44,719 nucleotides of DNA from a virus, in IMG/VR virus record IMGVR_UViG_3300035688_000016, positions 1 to 44,719 of that record; one strand, written 5' to 3'. A model generated the notes under the pieces. The model did not search any database. It saw only the letters and a program-made list of their open reading frames with translations, and was not told the origin of the DNA. Of the stretch, positions 31,600-39,257 are shown piece by piece; within the stretch, counting starts at the first letter, position 1; every line of letters starts with the position of its first letter. The position numbers and the translations under genes are program-made.

Positions 31600-31937
31600 T
31601 ACTCTTTTCCTTCCTCCCCCGCCTTCACGCGGCGCGCCTCCTCGCGCTTGTATAGATGCCTTGGTGCGATCTTCCCGTCCGGCTGCATCCAGCCGTAGAT
31701 GCGCCAGCCCTTTGTCGCGGCGTAAGCATCGAGATCCGCCTGCGCCTCTTGTCTTGTGTCCCGGAGCGGAAGGGTCTTGCTCTTAATCCGATGGGTGCCG
31801 CCGGTCAATGCGCGGTACACCGTCAGCCACCACTCGCCGCCGCTGATGCCGGAGGAAACGTAGACGAGTTCGATCCGGCCGTCTGGGGTGTCTCTCTGGT
31901 AGACCGTCCAGGTTTTGTCAATCAGTTCCTCGACCAC
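31599..31937 (-). CDS. Early protein of unknown function after dnaB
   Basis: The 112-residue protein starts at GTG 31937; GGAGG lies in the last codons of dnaB, eight bases upstream. It is an alpha-beta protein (WTVYQRDTPDGRIELVYVSS, WWLTVYRALTGG) with a charged end (REEARRVKAGEEGKE). Coupling to dnaB suggests a replication-linked role, but no motif is known. Confidence 0.5.
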   Translation of the reverse strand: MVEELIDKTWTVYQRDTPDGRIELVYVSSGISGGEWWLTVYRALTGGTHRIKSKTLPLRDTRQEAQADLDAYAATKGWRIYGWMQPDGKIAPRHLYKREEARRVKAGEEGKE

Positions 31938-31940
31938 GTG

Positions 31941-33281
31941 CTATTCCTCCTCTCTGTCGGTCGCCTTCACGCGGGCGGCGGGAATTGTCTGCCTGGTGTC
32001 CTGGTCAAAGAATCTCAGCCGCCTGCCTTCCCACATGCAGGTGACCGGGCCGGTCGGCCCGTCCTTCTGTTTCGCCACATACAGCGTCGCTGGTCGCGGG
32101 CTGCCGTCGTCCTCCTCCGGCTTGGGCGTGTGAATCAAGATTGTGAGGTCGGCAGCCGCCTCTAGTTCCCCCGATTCCCGAAGGTCCGCCAGTTCTGGAA
32201 TCTTGCCGCTCCGCCGTTCTGTTGCCCTGGAGAGTTGGGCGGCGGCAATGACCGGTAACTTCAAGTCCTGCGCCAGCCCCTTCAGCGCCCGTGTGACCGC
32301 TGCTACCTGTTGCTCCCGCCTCTCGTCCCGATGGTCGGGACGCACAAGCTGGATGTAGTCCACCATGACCATTTGTATCCCGTGAACAAGAGCGCAACGC
32401 TTCGCCGCCGCACATATCTGACCCACCGTCATAACGGAATCGGCCAGATACATTTCCAGATTGTGAAGGCCCGCTATGGCCGCCGTGACCTGCACGAGTT
32501 CCTCGTCTGAGAGCCGAGTGGAACGGAGGGTAGCCGAGTCAACCGCCGTCATGCCCGTAATCAGCCGCCGGACTATCCCCTCAACACCCGTCTCAAGCGA
32601 GAAGAAGGCTACGGGAACTCCCGCCTGCCTAGCAATCTGGAGCATGAGCGCCGTCTTTCCCATAGACGGCCTCGCTGCGATAAGCGTCAACCCCGGCCCT
32701 ATGCCGCCGGTCAGCCAATCCAGTCTACCTATGCCCGTTTGCGTCCGGTGCGGCTGGAGCACGCCGATCCCATCCCAGACACCCGGTAGAATCTCTCTGA
32801 TATGCCTGAGTCCCCCGACGGATCGGGGTCCCTGAATGGCAAGCAGGGCTTCGACGGCGCGACCGTGGGCCGCCGTAAAGTTTGCCTGCGGGTCAAGTGC
32901 GGTATCCGTAATCTCGCGCCCTGCCGTCGCCAGCGCCCTAAGAAGGGCCTTCTCTTTCACGATCCGGCAGTAGTGCTCGATTCTCGAAGCAGAGGGAACC
33001 TGCCCTGGTAGTGTGAAGGCGATATACTCCGCGCCGCCTACTACGTCGAGTTTCCCCCTCTTCCTCAACTCATCTATCAGTGTGATTGGGTCGAGAGGAA
33101 GTTCCTGCCTGAACGCCTCGCCTATGCAGTCGAATATCTCGCCGTGCGCGGGCCGGTAGAAGTCTGTTCGGGATAGTAATTCCAGCCCTCTTGCGCAGGC
33201 GTCACGGCTTATCAGCATCGAGCCGAGAACCGCCTGCTCCGCGTCCACGTCGTTAGGTGGGACCAGTGTTTCCAACTTCAC
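31941..33281 (-). CDS. dnaB: Replicative DNA helicase DnaB-like
   Basis: The 446-residue protein has the N-terminal helical domain (DVDAEQAVLGSMLISRDAC) and a RecA-like domain with Walker A ARPSMGKTAL, VAFFSLETGVEGIVRRL, VMVDYIQLV and LAQDLKLPVIAAAQLSR. It unwinds DNA at the phage fork. GTG 33281 is preferred because AGGAGG is six bases upstream; this overlaps the replisome organiser by 29 bases. Copies of the TCGGG-type palindromes lie inside the gene (32813-32828 and 32324-32342). Confidence 0.9.
   Translation of the reverse strand: MKLETLVPPNDVDAEQAVLGSMLISRDACARGLELLSRTDFYRPAHGEIFDCIGEAFRQELPLDPITLIDELRKRGKLDVVGGAEYIAFTLPGQVPSASRIEHYCRIVKEKALLRALATAGREITDTALDPQANFTAAHGRAVEALLAIQGPRSVGGLRHIREILPGVWDGIGVLQPHRTQTGIGRLDWLTGGIGPGLTLIAARPSMGKTALMLQIARQAGVPVAFFSLETGVEGIVRRLITGMTAVDSATLRSTRLSDEELVQVTAAIAGLHNLEMYLADSVMTVGQICAAAKRCALVHGIQMVMVDYIQLVRPDHRDERREQQVAAVTRALKGLAQDLKLPVIAAAQLSRATERRSGKIPELADLRESGELEAAADLTILIHTPKPEEDDGSPRPATLYVAKQKDGPTGPVTCMWEGRRLRFFDQDTRQTIPAARVKATDREEE
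32813..32828. repeat. 16-base hairpin palindrome, copy in dnaB
   Basis: CCCCGACGGATCGGGG again, identical to the terL copy and to the reverse complement of the leader copies. On the coding strand it specifies GPRSVGG in the linker between the DnaB domains, a place tolerant of insertions. Confidence 0.85.
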
Positions 33282-34095
33282 TATCTGCCTCCTGCTGTCG
33301 TAGGTATTCCTCATATGGTTCATCGAACTTGCTGGTGGCACCGACCTGGCCCGGCACCGACTGTGCCTTAGCCTTCATGCCCGCGTACCTTGGGCCGCAC
33401 ATGGTCGCCAGATTCCAGTCGGCCCAGGCGTACTCCTCGTTCTTGACGTAGTAGTCCATGACCATAGTTAGGTCTGCAACGCTTTCGCCCAACCGGAGCA
33501 GCTTCATTAAATGCGTAGCATCCTTATCGGGTATATCAATCTTGGTGCTGAGTTTTCGTTTCCAGGTCTCACGCCATGCAGCAAGCGCTTCAGGTAGGTT
33601 CGGCGGCTTGTCCGCCGTACCCTTACTTCCTTCCTTACTTATTCCTTCCTTACTTATTACTTCCTTACTTATTACTTCCTTACTTATTACTTCCTTACTT
33701 ACTTCGTCAGCCCTGGGGCTGTCCTGGGACTGCCCTGGGGTATCCCCTGGGGGTAGCAGTGGGTCGGGTAAGTGGCTGTCAAGGCGTTTGTCGGCGCGGA
33801 TCGTCTGATACTTCGCCCAGTTCGCCAACCTGATATACTCGCGCCCATTAGCGAAATATCGCTGGACGCTGCGAACCTTCGCCGTGAGTTCATTGAGGTA
33901 TATTTGAACTCGCGGGACAGAGATACTCCGAAAGCGAAAGGCGACACCACGCAGCCGTATAGCCGAACCCTCCAACTTGCCGTCGTCGTCAGCGGAGGAG
34001 ATACAGGCCACAAATAGCCTGAAGGCGCCATCGGACAGCGAACCGACGTCCTCATCATCCCAGATGGTCGGATCAATCATTCGACGCCTCGCCAT
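33253..34095 (-). CDS. Replisome organiser / helicase-loader-like protein
   Basis: The 280-residue protein starts at ATG 34095 with RRRMIDPTIWDDEDVGSLSD and continues with GAFRLFVACISSADDDGKLE and REYIRLANWAKYQTI, the winged-helix start typical of phage replisome organisers. A linker at ~125-175 contains EVISK pentapeptides encoded by a tandem 15-base repeat. The C-terminal helical part (LPEALAAWRETWKRKLSTKI) may contact DnaB, encoded directly downstream. Confidence 0.72.
   Translation of the reverse strand: MARRRMIDPTIWDDEDVGSLSDGAFRLFVACISSADDDGKLEGSAIRLRGVAFRFRSISVPRVQIYLNELTAKVRSVQRYFANGREYIRLANWAKYQTIRADKRLDSHLPDPLLPPGDTPGQSQDSPRADEVSKEVISKEVISKEVISKEGISKEGSKGTADKPPNLPEALAAWRETWKRKLSTKIDIPDKDATHLMKLLRLGESVADLTMVMDYYVKNEEYAWADWNLATMCGPRYAGMKAKAQSVPGQVGATSKFDEPYEEYLRQQEADSEVGNTGPT
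33630..33705. repeat. 15-base tandem repeat encoding EVISK linker
   Basis: About four to five copies of a 15-base unit (TTACTTATTACTTCC type) lie in frame in the replisome organiser. They encode repeated SKEVI pentapeptides and two SKEGI variants. The run is much more AT-rich than its surroundings and should be prone to slippage, so its length may vary between relatives. Confidence 0.9.
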
Positions 34096-34387
34096 GACCA
34101 GCCCCCTTCCTCTCAAAGTGAAATACGCCATCGAAGTAATACCTGCGGGAGCGCGCCAGTAGCCATTGTCGCCACTCCTCAACGGTTCGCCCCCACTTGC
34201 TACCGTTACAATAGGCGCAGGAGGCTATAAGGTTCGCCAAGTCATTCCTGCCACCCCTTGAGCGCGGGATGATGTGATCTACAACCCACTCGTTCTGGAG
34301 GTGAAGATCCGCACCACAGTAGGCGCAGTGCCCAGCGGTCTTCTGCCAGACTGCCACCCTCTTCTCAGCCGAATACAATCGGGACAT
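34073..34387 (-). CDS. HNH endonuclease
   Basis: The 104-residue protein is a compact HNH nuclease: zinc pair CAYCGADLHL, catalytic VVDHIIPRSRGGRNDLANL, and a second pair CAYCNGSKWG. It may nick DNA for replication, packaging or homing. It overlaps the replisome organiser by 23 bases and is the first gene after a strong minus-strand promoter and folded leader. Confidence 0.88.
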   Translation of the reverse strand: MSRLYSAEKRVAVWQKTAGHCAYCGADLHLQNEWVVDHIIPRSRGGRNDLANLIASCAYCNGSKWGRTVEEWRQWLLARSRRYYFDGVFHFERKGAGHGEASND

Positions 34388-34560
34388 AACCAGCCTCTAC
34401 CTCCGTGCACAAAAAGACGGCGGACTCCGAGAAGAGCCGCGCCGCGCCTGTGGAGACCGCCCGACTCACGAAGTCCGCCGCTTTCGCTCCGTTCGCTCGG
34501 AGCAACCGGATATTCAGTTCAGCCAAAGAAAAGACGCCGCTCATTCGAACAGTCTCCACT
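34388..34560 (-). promoter_or_regulatory. Structured leader of the replication operon
   Basis: The ~170-base transcript start before the HNH gene can form several helices: GTGGAGAC/GTCTCCAC (8 bp, long range), GCTCCG/CGGAGC, and GGCGGACT/AGTCCGCC followed by GTCTTTTT, which looks terminator-like. A 59-codon open frame (MSGVFSLAELNIRLLRANGA...) runs through the leader and ends inside the HNH start. Attenuation of replication genes is a plausible reading. Confidence 0.45.
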
Positions 34561-34566
34561 GGCTCT

Positions 34567-34595
34567 ATTCTACCGCACCTCGCCCGCCTTGTCAA
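34567..34595 (-). promoter_or_regulatory. Strong sigma-70-type promoter for HNH and replication genes
   Basis: On the minus strand TTGACA (34595-34590) and TAGAAT (34572-34567) are 17 bases apart: a perfect -35 and a 5/6 -10. It lies just past the stop of a small zinc protein gene and would drive the HNH, replisome organiser and dnaB genes. Confidence 0.75.
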
Positions 34596-34598
34596 GCA

Positions 34599-34775
34599 TT
34601 ATTTTCGCTTACCAAACACCCGCCGCAACTTCTCCAGAAGCCGTCCGGTGTCGTAGTCCAGCGTCGCGGGATCGGCTGCCGCAGTCCGCCGGAAACAGTG
34701 CCGACACTCCCAGTTCGCGTGCGGCACCCAAATAGGCGGCACGTTCTTCAGGTCATGGGCACAGACATGCGCCAT
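34599..34775 (-). CDS. Small zinc-finger protein
   Basis: The 58-residue protein (MAHVCAHDLKNVPPIWVPHA ... GKRK) has CAH and CRHC groups that could bind one zinc, then a basic helix (LLEKLRRVFGKRK). It starts five bases after the upstream stop without a clear Shine-Dalgarno, suggesting translational coupling. WVPHANWECRHC is reminiscent of small phage zinc proteins. Its stop abuts the replication promoter. Confidence 0.6.
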   Translation of the reverse strand: MAHVCAHDLKNVPPIWVPHANWECRHCFRRTAAADPATLDYDTGRLLEKLRRVFGKRK

Positions 34776-34780
34776 CGCTG

Positions 34781-35092
34781 TCAGTTTTCATGCGCTGCCG
34801 CCGTGACCTTACCGCAAGCAGCAAGGAGCTGGGCCTCCGAGAGCGTGCCTGTGTGAGCCGCGCGGTCAACGCCGGCCTTGGGTCCCGACGGTCGGGACAT
34901 CAGCTCGCGCCAAACCCAACGCAGGAGACAAGCCGGCCCACAGAACTCTACCCCGACCCCCTCCTCCCGCGTCACTATGAGGTCGTCAGGATTGACGGTT
35001 GCCACATCGAACGCTCGAAGCTCCAGCCAGCCCCTCGGGTCGGCCGACTCCGCAGGGCAGTAATCGCAAGAGTGTTTCTTAATCTCGGTCAA
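34781..35092 (-). CDS. Cys-rich early protein of unknown function
   Basis: The 103-residue protein starts at TTG 35092, seven bases after GGGAGG. It has CDYC near the start and CGPACLLRWVWREL in the middle, a likely split zinc finger of the MYM/FCS kind. The end is Ala-rich. A TCCCGA/TCGGGA hairpin (34882-34898) lies within it, encoding RPSGP. Confidence 0.55.
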   Translation of the reverse strand: MTEIKKHSCDYCPAESADPRGWLELRAFDVATVNPDDLIVTREEGVGVEFCGPACLLRWVWRELMSRPSGPKAGVDRAAHTGTLSEAQLLAACGKVTAAAHEN

Positions 35093-35115
35093 ATCTGATC
35101 CTCCCTTTCCGGGCC

Positions 35116-35178
35116 GGGGCCGGCTGACAGTTCCCAGCTAGGTTGAATTTGAAGTCGGCCCCATGCCCGAAACTGTCA
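35116..35178 (-). promoter_or_regulatory. Pseudoknot-capable intergenic RNA
   Basis: Two interleaved complementary pairs occur: 35116-35122 with 35156-35162 (GGGGCCG/CGGCCCC) and 35125-35132 with 35171-35178 (TGACAGTT/AACTGTCA). Their order permits an H-type pseudoknot or two competing hairpins. The element runs from the stop of the decoration-like gene toward the ribosome binding site of the next gene. Confidence 0.4.
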
Positions 35179-35592
35179 ACTCGCGTACCTGTCTATCCTG
35201 ATCCGCACGGTCGAGGCGTCAATGGACTCGACGCAGATTCCGGCCCTCAGACTGTAGTTTGTGTGGCAGTGGGTGACGGTCTGATTGTCAAGGATGTAGA
35301 ACTCGTCCCCGACATCGACCTGGATGCCCTTTCCGCCGCCGTCAACAAAGACGAAGGTGCCGGTAGTTTCGACGCGGATTTCCTTGTCTCCCGCAAGGCC
35401 CGCGGAGTTGTCCACGGTCTCATACGCGACGCCGGCGAACGTCTCGCCGGACGCGTCGGTTGAGTTGGTCGCGTATCCCGCGACGTTGATCGAGACCAGC
35501 GCGCCTTTCGGGATCTTGACGGCGACCATCTTGTAAGCGATCAGCTCGCCGTCCTTCCGTTTCGCTTCTCTCGCTACTGTTGTTGCTGTCAT
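35176..35592 (-). CDS. Decoration-like beta protein encoded in the early block
   Basis: The 138-residue protein shares the layout of the capsid decoration pair at 8013-8946: KIPKGALVSINVAGYATNST, ETFAGVAYETVDNS, IRVETTGTFVFVDG, VDVGDEFYILDNQTVT and an ending strand with IDASTVRIRID. ATG 35592 is behind GGGAGG. A capsid-type protein among recombination and replication genes is unexpected. It may be a decoration variant, or this fold may serve another early role. Confidence 0.6.
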   Translation of the reverse strand: MTATTVAREAKRKDGELIAYKMVAVKIPKGALVSINVAGYATNSTDASGETFAGVAYETVDNSAGLAGDKEIRVETTGTFVFVDGGGKGIQVDVGDEFYILDNQTVTHCHTNYSLRAGICVESIDASTVRIRIDRYAS

Positions 35593-35624
35593 GTTGTCCT
35601 CCCGTGTTTTGCTCTCTGTATCAG

Positions 35625-35657
35625 GGGGGAAGCGCCGCGCCCAACGGCGCCTCCCCC
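35625..35657 (-). terminator. 13-bp intercistronic hairpin
   Basis: 35625-35637 pairs with 35645-35657 (13 bp including one G-T), with a 7-base loop, between the small conserved gene and the decoration-like gene. No U-tract follows. It may stabilise or process the message and separate expression levels. Confidence 0.5.
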
Positions 35658-35694
35658 GTCCTGGCCCTAGTGGTCAGAACATTGGTAAGCATCC

Positions 35695-35940
35695 TCATTG
35701 GGGATGCAAAGGGGCAAGTTCGCTCAAGTCATTGGGCAGCAGCCCTTGGGCCTGCAGGTCCGCCAGGATCTCCTGTTCGGTCTCGCCCCAGACAATCGCG
35801 ATCTCGGTGTTCGGCAGGCCAAATGGTTCGCCATTGAACAGGATTGGCCGTCCCTGTCGTAGGATCTCCAGGTTGCGCTCGGATAGACCGAGGAGCAAAA
35901 CGGTCGGCTTTCCTTCGCTAACAAAGCTGGCCTTGATCAT
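35695..35940 (-). CDS. Small phage protein beside SbcC
   Basis: The 81-residue acidic protein (TVLLLGLSERNLEILRQGRP, FGLPNTEIAIVWGETEQEIL) has a LGLSxxNLxxLxxGxPI pattern that I associate with a small uncharacterised phage/bacterial family. ATG 35940 has AGGAGG upstream and is ten bases after sbcC. A GCATCC/GGATGC hairpin overlaps its end. Function unknown. Confidence 0.6.
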   Translation of the reverse strand: MIKASFVSEGKPTVLLLGLSERNLEILRQGRPILFNGEPFGLPNTEIAIVWGETEQEILADLQAQGLLPNDLSELAPLHPQ

Positions 35941-35949
35941 GGAGTCCTC

Positions 35950-38085
35950 CTAGGCGACGACGACGGCACTCGATGCCCTGCCATCGGTCGTAACGATGAT
36001 CTGTTCTGGTAACCGATCCTGCAGAGCCTCCCGGTGCGTAATTACCAGGATGCAGGCAAACCTCGCTGCCAGCCGGTTCACACAGTCGATCAGGGCATCC
36101 TCACCTTGGGCGTCCAACGGCGAGCAGGCCTCGTCGAGTATGAGCGTCTCGATCTTTGCGCCTGTACGTTGCGCGAGCAATAGGCCCAGGCCGATGCTCA
36201 TACTCAGCGTCACCCGCAGCCGTTCGCCGCCGGAATAGTCCTCGTAACTGCGCTCACCGCGCTGATCGGCGACGATGATGTCGAGCGTCTCGGCTATACC
36301 CCCTGTGATCTTGAGCCGCTGAGTCGTCAGTTTCAGAGTCAGCCGCCCATCGGACAGGCCAGCGAGAATATCGTTGGCGATCTCCTCGAGCGCCGGGACC
36401 GTTGCGTCAATGATGAGCGCGGGGATTCCGTCGCGCGAGAACGCCTCCTGCAGTGTGGCATAGATCACGCGACTGTGCTCCTGGCCAGCAACCTGCTGCT
36501 CAACCTGCCTGAGTTCGCCCTCGGCCTCCGCGACTTGCCGCAGTCGCTCGTCGTACACGGCCAACTCGCGAGTGTACTGCTCGACCTCGCCGCGCGCGAC
36601 CTCAAGGGTTTGCTCAGCGATCCGCAGAGATTCGGCGAGCTGCTCGGCACCGGCGGTCTTGAGGTCCAGATCAGAGCACTCCTGGCGGCGGTCGGTCAGT
36701 TGCCGCCCCGTCTCTTCCATGCGCTTGGCAACCTCCCGCAGCGCCGTCCTGGCGCCCTCTGCGCGGGCCTCAGCGCCGGCAAGGAGGGCGAGTTCGGGCC
36801 GGGCGCGAACCAAGGTGTCGTACTTCGCCTGCGCCTCTCTGTGGGCCTTCTCATCGTAGCCAGTATCGGCAGTCTCCCATGCGGCGTAGGCGTCCCGCTG
36901 GGCGTGCTCTGCCTTCTTGCAGCCCTCCTCGAGGATCGTCAGTTCGTCGTGGGATGCCCTGGCCTGCGCCATGAGGAGGAGGGGACAGGTTGCTCCCAAC
37001 TCCGTGTGGAGGCATGGGACCCGTTCGGCCCCCTCCGACATGTCAGACGCGCGTTTGTACCGCTCTTGAGCAACCCGACGCTCGACCTCCGCTTTTTCGT
37101 GTGCAGATTGAGCCAGCCGCAATGCCTCCCGCCTCTCGGCAAACTCCTTGAGTTCGGCCTCCAGGCGGTCGGCTGTTTCGGCATCTCGCCGGATCTGCTC
37201 GGCCCGCGCCAAGAGTGCCTGGTCGCCATCGAGGATGGTTTGCCATTCGGTTCTTTGCCGCTCAAGATCGGCGCCCTCACTCTCCAGGTTCCTGCACTCC
37301 GTTCTGGCAACGGCCAACCGGTTCAGGGCCGCCTCGTGTTGCGCCAACGATTCGCGCAGGCCGCTTGTCCGCTCCTCCTCTTTCGCAACCTTGCTGCGGC
37401 TGAGCCCGAGCTGCTCCTGCGCGCCAGTCTTGGCGGTTTCAGTAGTCTCTCGCATCGCGATCAGGGTCTGGAGCTGTTCACGAGTGACGCGCGCTGCCGC
37501 CAACGCTTCGTCCAGCGTCTTAACGGTCGCCTTGCACGCCTCGTGCAGCGCGTCGAATTGTGCAAGCCGATCCTCCAGGATGTCGTAGAGGACAGCCTTG
37601 CGCTCTGCTGGTGTAACCTCGCAGATGCCGGTCGAAGATCGGGCCAGGTCCCCCTGGCCGAGGATGGCCCCTCTCTGCGCCCGGAATGCAGTGGCCAGAA
37701 ACAGGTTGGCGTCCATCATCAGGTTGGTGTTGATCGCCGCCTGTGCTTCCTTCCCCGAGGCGATCAGTCGCCAGTCCGTGCCATTCCGCGACAAGTAGGC
37801 GAGTTCGATCTTCCCACTGCGAGTCCGCTTTCGGATGACTTTGTAGTCAGCCCCATTGTGGAGGTACTCGAACTGCGCACTCACGCCATCCGCGCCCTCG
37901 GAAATCACTGCGTCTACGCCAGATGTAAAGTGTTCGCCCCAGAGGGCCCAGATGATGGACTCGCAGATACTCGTTTTTCCTGCCCCGTTCGGACCGATTA
38001 CAGCCGCCGTGGTGATGCCCGATAAATCGAGGTCCAGATCCAGGAGGCTGCGATAGTTCTGCAGGGTCAATCGAGTCGGTCTCAT
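35950..38085 (-). CDS. sbcC: SbcC/Rad50-like ATPase subunit
   Basis: The 711-residue SMC-like protein has Walker A GPNGAGKTS near residue 32, long coiled coils (~170-560), the ABC signature YSGGERLRV and Walker B LILDEACSPLD near the end. It partners the SbcD nuclease in DNA end processing. The hook region has Cys near 357 and 366 (VPCLHTELGATCPLL) rather than a compact CxxC, so the zinc hook is atypical. Four-base overlap with sbcD. Confidence 0.9.
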   Translation of the reverse strand: MRPTRLTLQNYRSLLDLDLDLSGITTAAVIGPNGAGKTSICESIIWALWGEHFTSGVDAVISEGADGVSAQFEYLHNGADYKVIRKRTRSGKIELAYLSRNGTDWRLIASGKEAQAAINTNLMMDANLFLATAFRAQRGAILGQGDLARSSTGICEVTPAERKAVLYDILEDRLAQFDALHEACKATVKTLDEALAAARVTREQLQTLIAMRETTETAKTGAQEQLGLSRSKVAKEEERTSGLRESLAQHEAALNRLAVARTECRNLESEGADLERQRTEWQTILDGDQALLARAEQIRRDAETADRLEAELKEFAERREALRLAQSAHEKAEVERRVAQERYKRASDMSEGAERVPCLHTELGATCPLLLMAQARASHDELTILEEGCKKAEHAQRDAYAAWETADTGYDEKAHREAQAKYDTLVRARPELALLAGAEARAEGARTALREVAKRMEETGRQLTDRRQECSDLDLKTAGAEQLAESLRIAEQTLEVARGEVEQYTRELAVYDERLRQVAEAEGELRQVEQQVAGQEHSRVIYATLQEAFSRDGIPALIIDATVPALEEIANDILAGLSDGRLTLKLTTQRLKITGGIAETLDIIVADQRGERSYEDYSGGERLRVTLSMSIGLGLLLAQRTGAKIETLILDEACSPLDAQGEDALIDCVNRLAARFACILVITHREALQDRLPEQIIVTTDGRASSAVVVA

Positions 38086-39257
38086 TTGAGCACCGTCCTC
38101 TCCAGGGTCACCGCAGCAGTAGTAAGCTCCTCAAGTGCCACTGGGCTGTCCTTCGCCTCATGCCACAGTTTCAGGAGGTCCGGGAGGGACTGCGCCTTGA
38201 CGATCTCCTCGGATCGGACCGCCGCCGTGCGCTCGACCTCCTCGACGAAGCCCCTGAAGTCCCAAGACCCGGACTCCTCGGCCCATTTCTGGAGTTTGGC
38301 ATAATCTGGGCGCATGTTCTCTGGGCGCTTGATCCTCACACGGCAGATGGCCTGGCGGTCCATGTTGCAGTCGAAATCCTCGCCCTCGTCACCGTCCGCG
38401 CAAAGTTCATAGTTGAACGTCTTGTATTCCCTGCACGGAATCGGCACCCGCTCCCAGGTGTCGCCCTCCGTGTCCAGGAGGACGTAGGACTTCTCCTCGC
38501 CCTCCTCACCAAAGTCAATCCGCTCGGTCGAACCGCAGTAAAACACGTTCGGCCTGCCTTGAGCCGCGAAATCCTGCGGCTTATGGACGTGGCCCAAGAC
38601 GGCGAATGTGAACCCCTCCGGGATGGCCGAGAGCGGAAGGGTGATGTCCTTGCCCGCCATGATCTGCCGCTCGGCGCCGACCTCTGCGCTGTCTATCGAG
38701 ATGTGCGCGAGCAGAATCGAGGGCATAGAGGCATCAACTTGGGCCGCCAGTCCGCGCAGGATGGACTCCAGGTGCGCCGCGATCAAGCGGTCTGCATCCG
38801 CCGGCGAGAGTTTGTGGTAGTCCCGTAGGCTCGCGGCCAGCGCCGACCTGTTCGGCCAGGGCAGGTAGGCGAGCTGGATATCTTGCTCGCCAACGCTCCG
38901 GACCTCAAAGTGCGGAGCGACCATCTCCAACCAAGCGCTGTTCCCGAGTGGCGCCAGGGCAGTCACCTCGCCGATTGATCGGGGAACGTCGTGGTTGCCG
39001 TCAATGGCGATAATAGGTAAGGGCCCGCGCATCGCCCTTGCCGCGAACACCAGCTCCGTCGGCGTAGGTTTTGCTGTGGGCGATCGGAACATGTCCCCGG
39101 CGAAGAGGACGAGCTCCGCACCCCGCCTCTTGGCGTCGTCCACCACAAAGCGCAGGGAGTTCACGCAGTCAATGAGGCGGGCGTTGAGTGCCGTTTCTGG
39201 ATCGGTTTTGCTCCCGTAGGAGCCTATATGCGCATCGGCGAACGCGGCGATCTTCAT
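38082..39257 (-). CDS. sbcD: SbcD/Mre11-like nuclease subunit
   Basis: The 391-residue metallophosphoesterase shows the Mre11 motif series: FADAHIG, VLFAGDMF, AIDGNHDVPR, ILLAHISID and AVLGHVHKPQ. It would form an end-processing complex with SbcC, useful for recombination-dependent replication or resolving hairpins, which this genome has in number. Its start overlaps the upstream gene by four bases. Confidence 0.9.
   Translation of the reverse strand: MKIAAFADAHIGSYGSKTDPETALNARLIDCVNSLRFVVDDAKRRGAELVLFAGDMFRSPTAKPTPTELVFAARAMRGPLPIIAIDGNHDVPRSIGEVTALAPLGNSAWLEMVAPHFEVRSVGEQDIQLAYLPWPNRSALAASLRDYHKLSPADADRLIAAHLESILRGLAAQVDASMPSILLAHISIDSAEVGAERQIMAGKDITLPLSAIPEGFTFAVLGHVHKPQDFAAQGRPNVFYCGSTERIDFGEEGEEKSYVLLDTEGDTWERVPIPCREYKTFNYELCADGDEGEDFDCNMDRQAICRVRIKRPENMRPDYAKLQKWAEESGSWDFRGFVEEVERTAAVRSEEIVKAQSLPDLLKLWHEAKDSPVALEELTTAAVTLERTVLK

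Noticed and set aside
33630-33705. Possible CRISPR-like array
   Set aside because: The repeats are contiguous 15-base units without spacers and lie in frame within a protein gene.
36475-38025. Long + strand open frame opposite sbcC
   Set aside because: It is the mirror of a high-GC coding gene with clear ABC ATPase motifs on the other strand; its Leu/Arg/Gly-rich translation has no domain.
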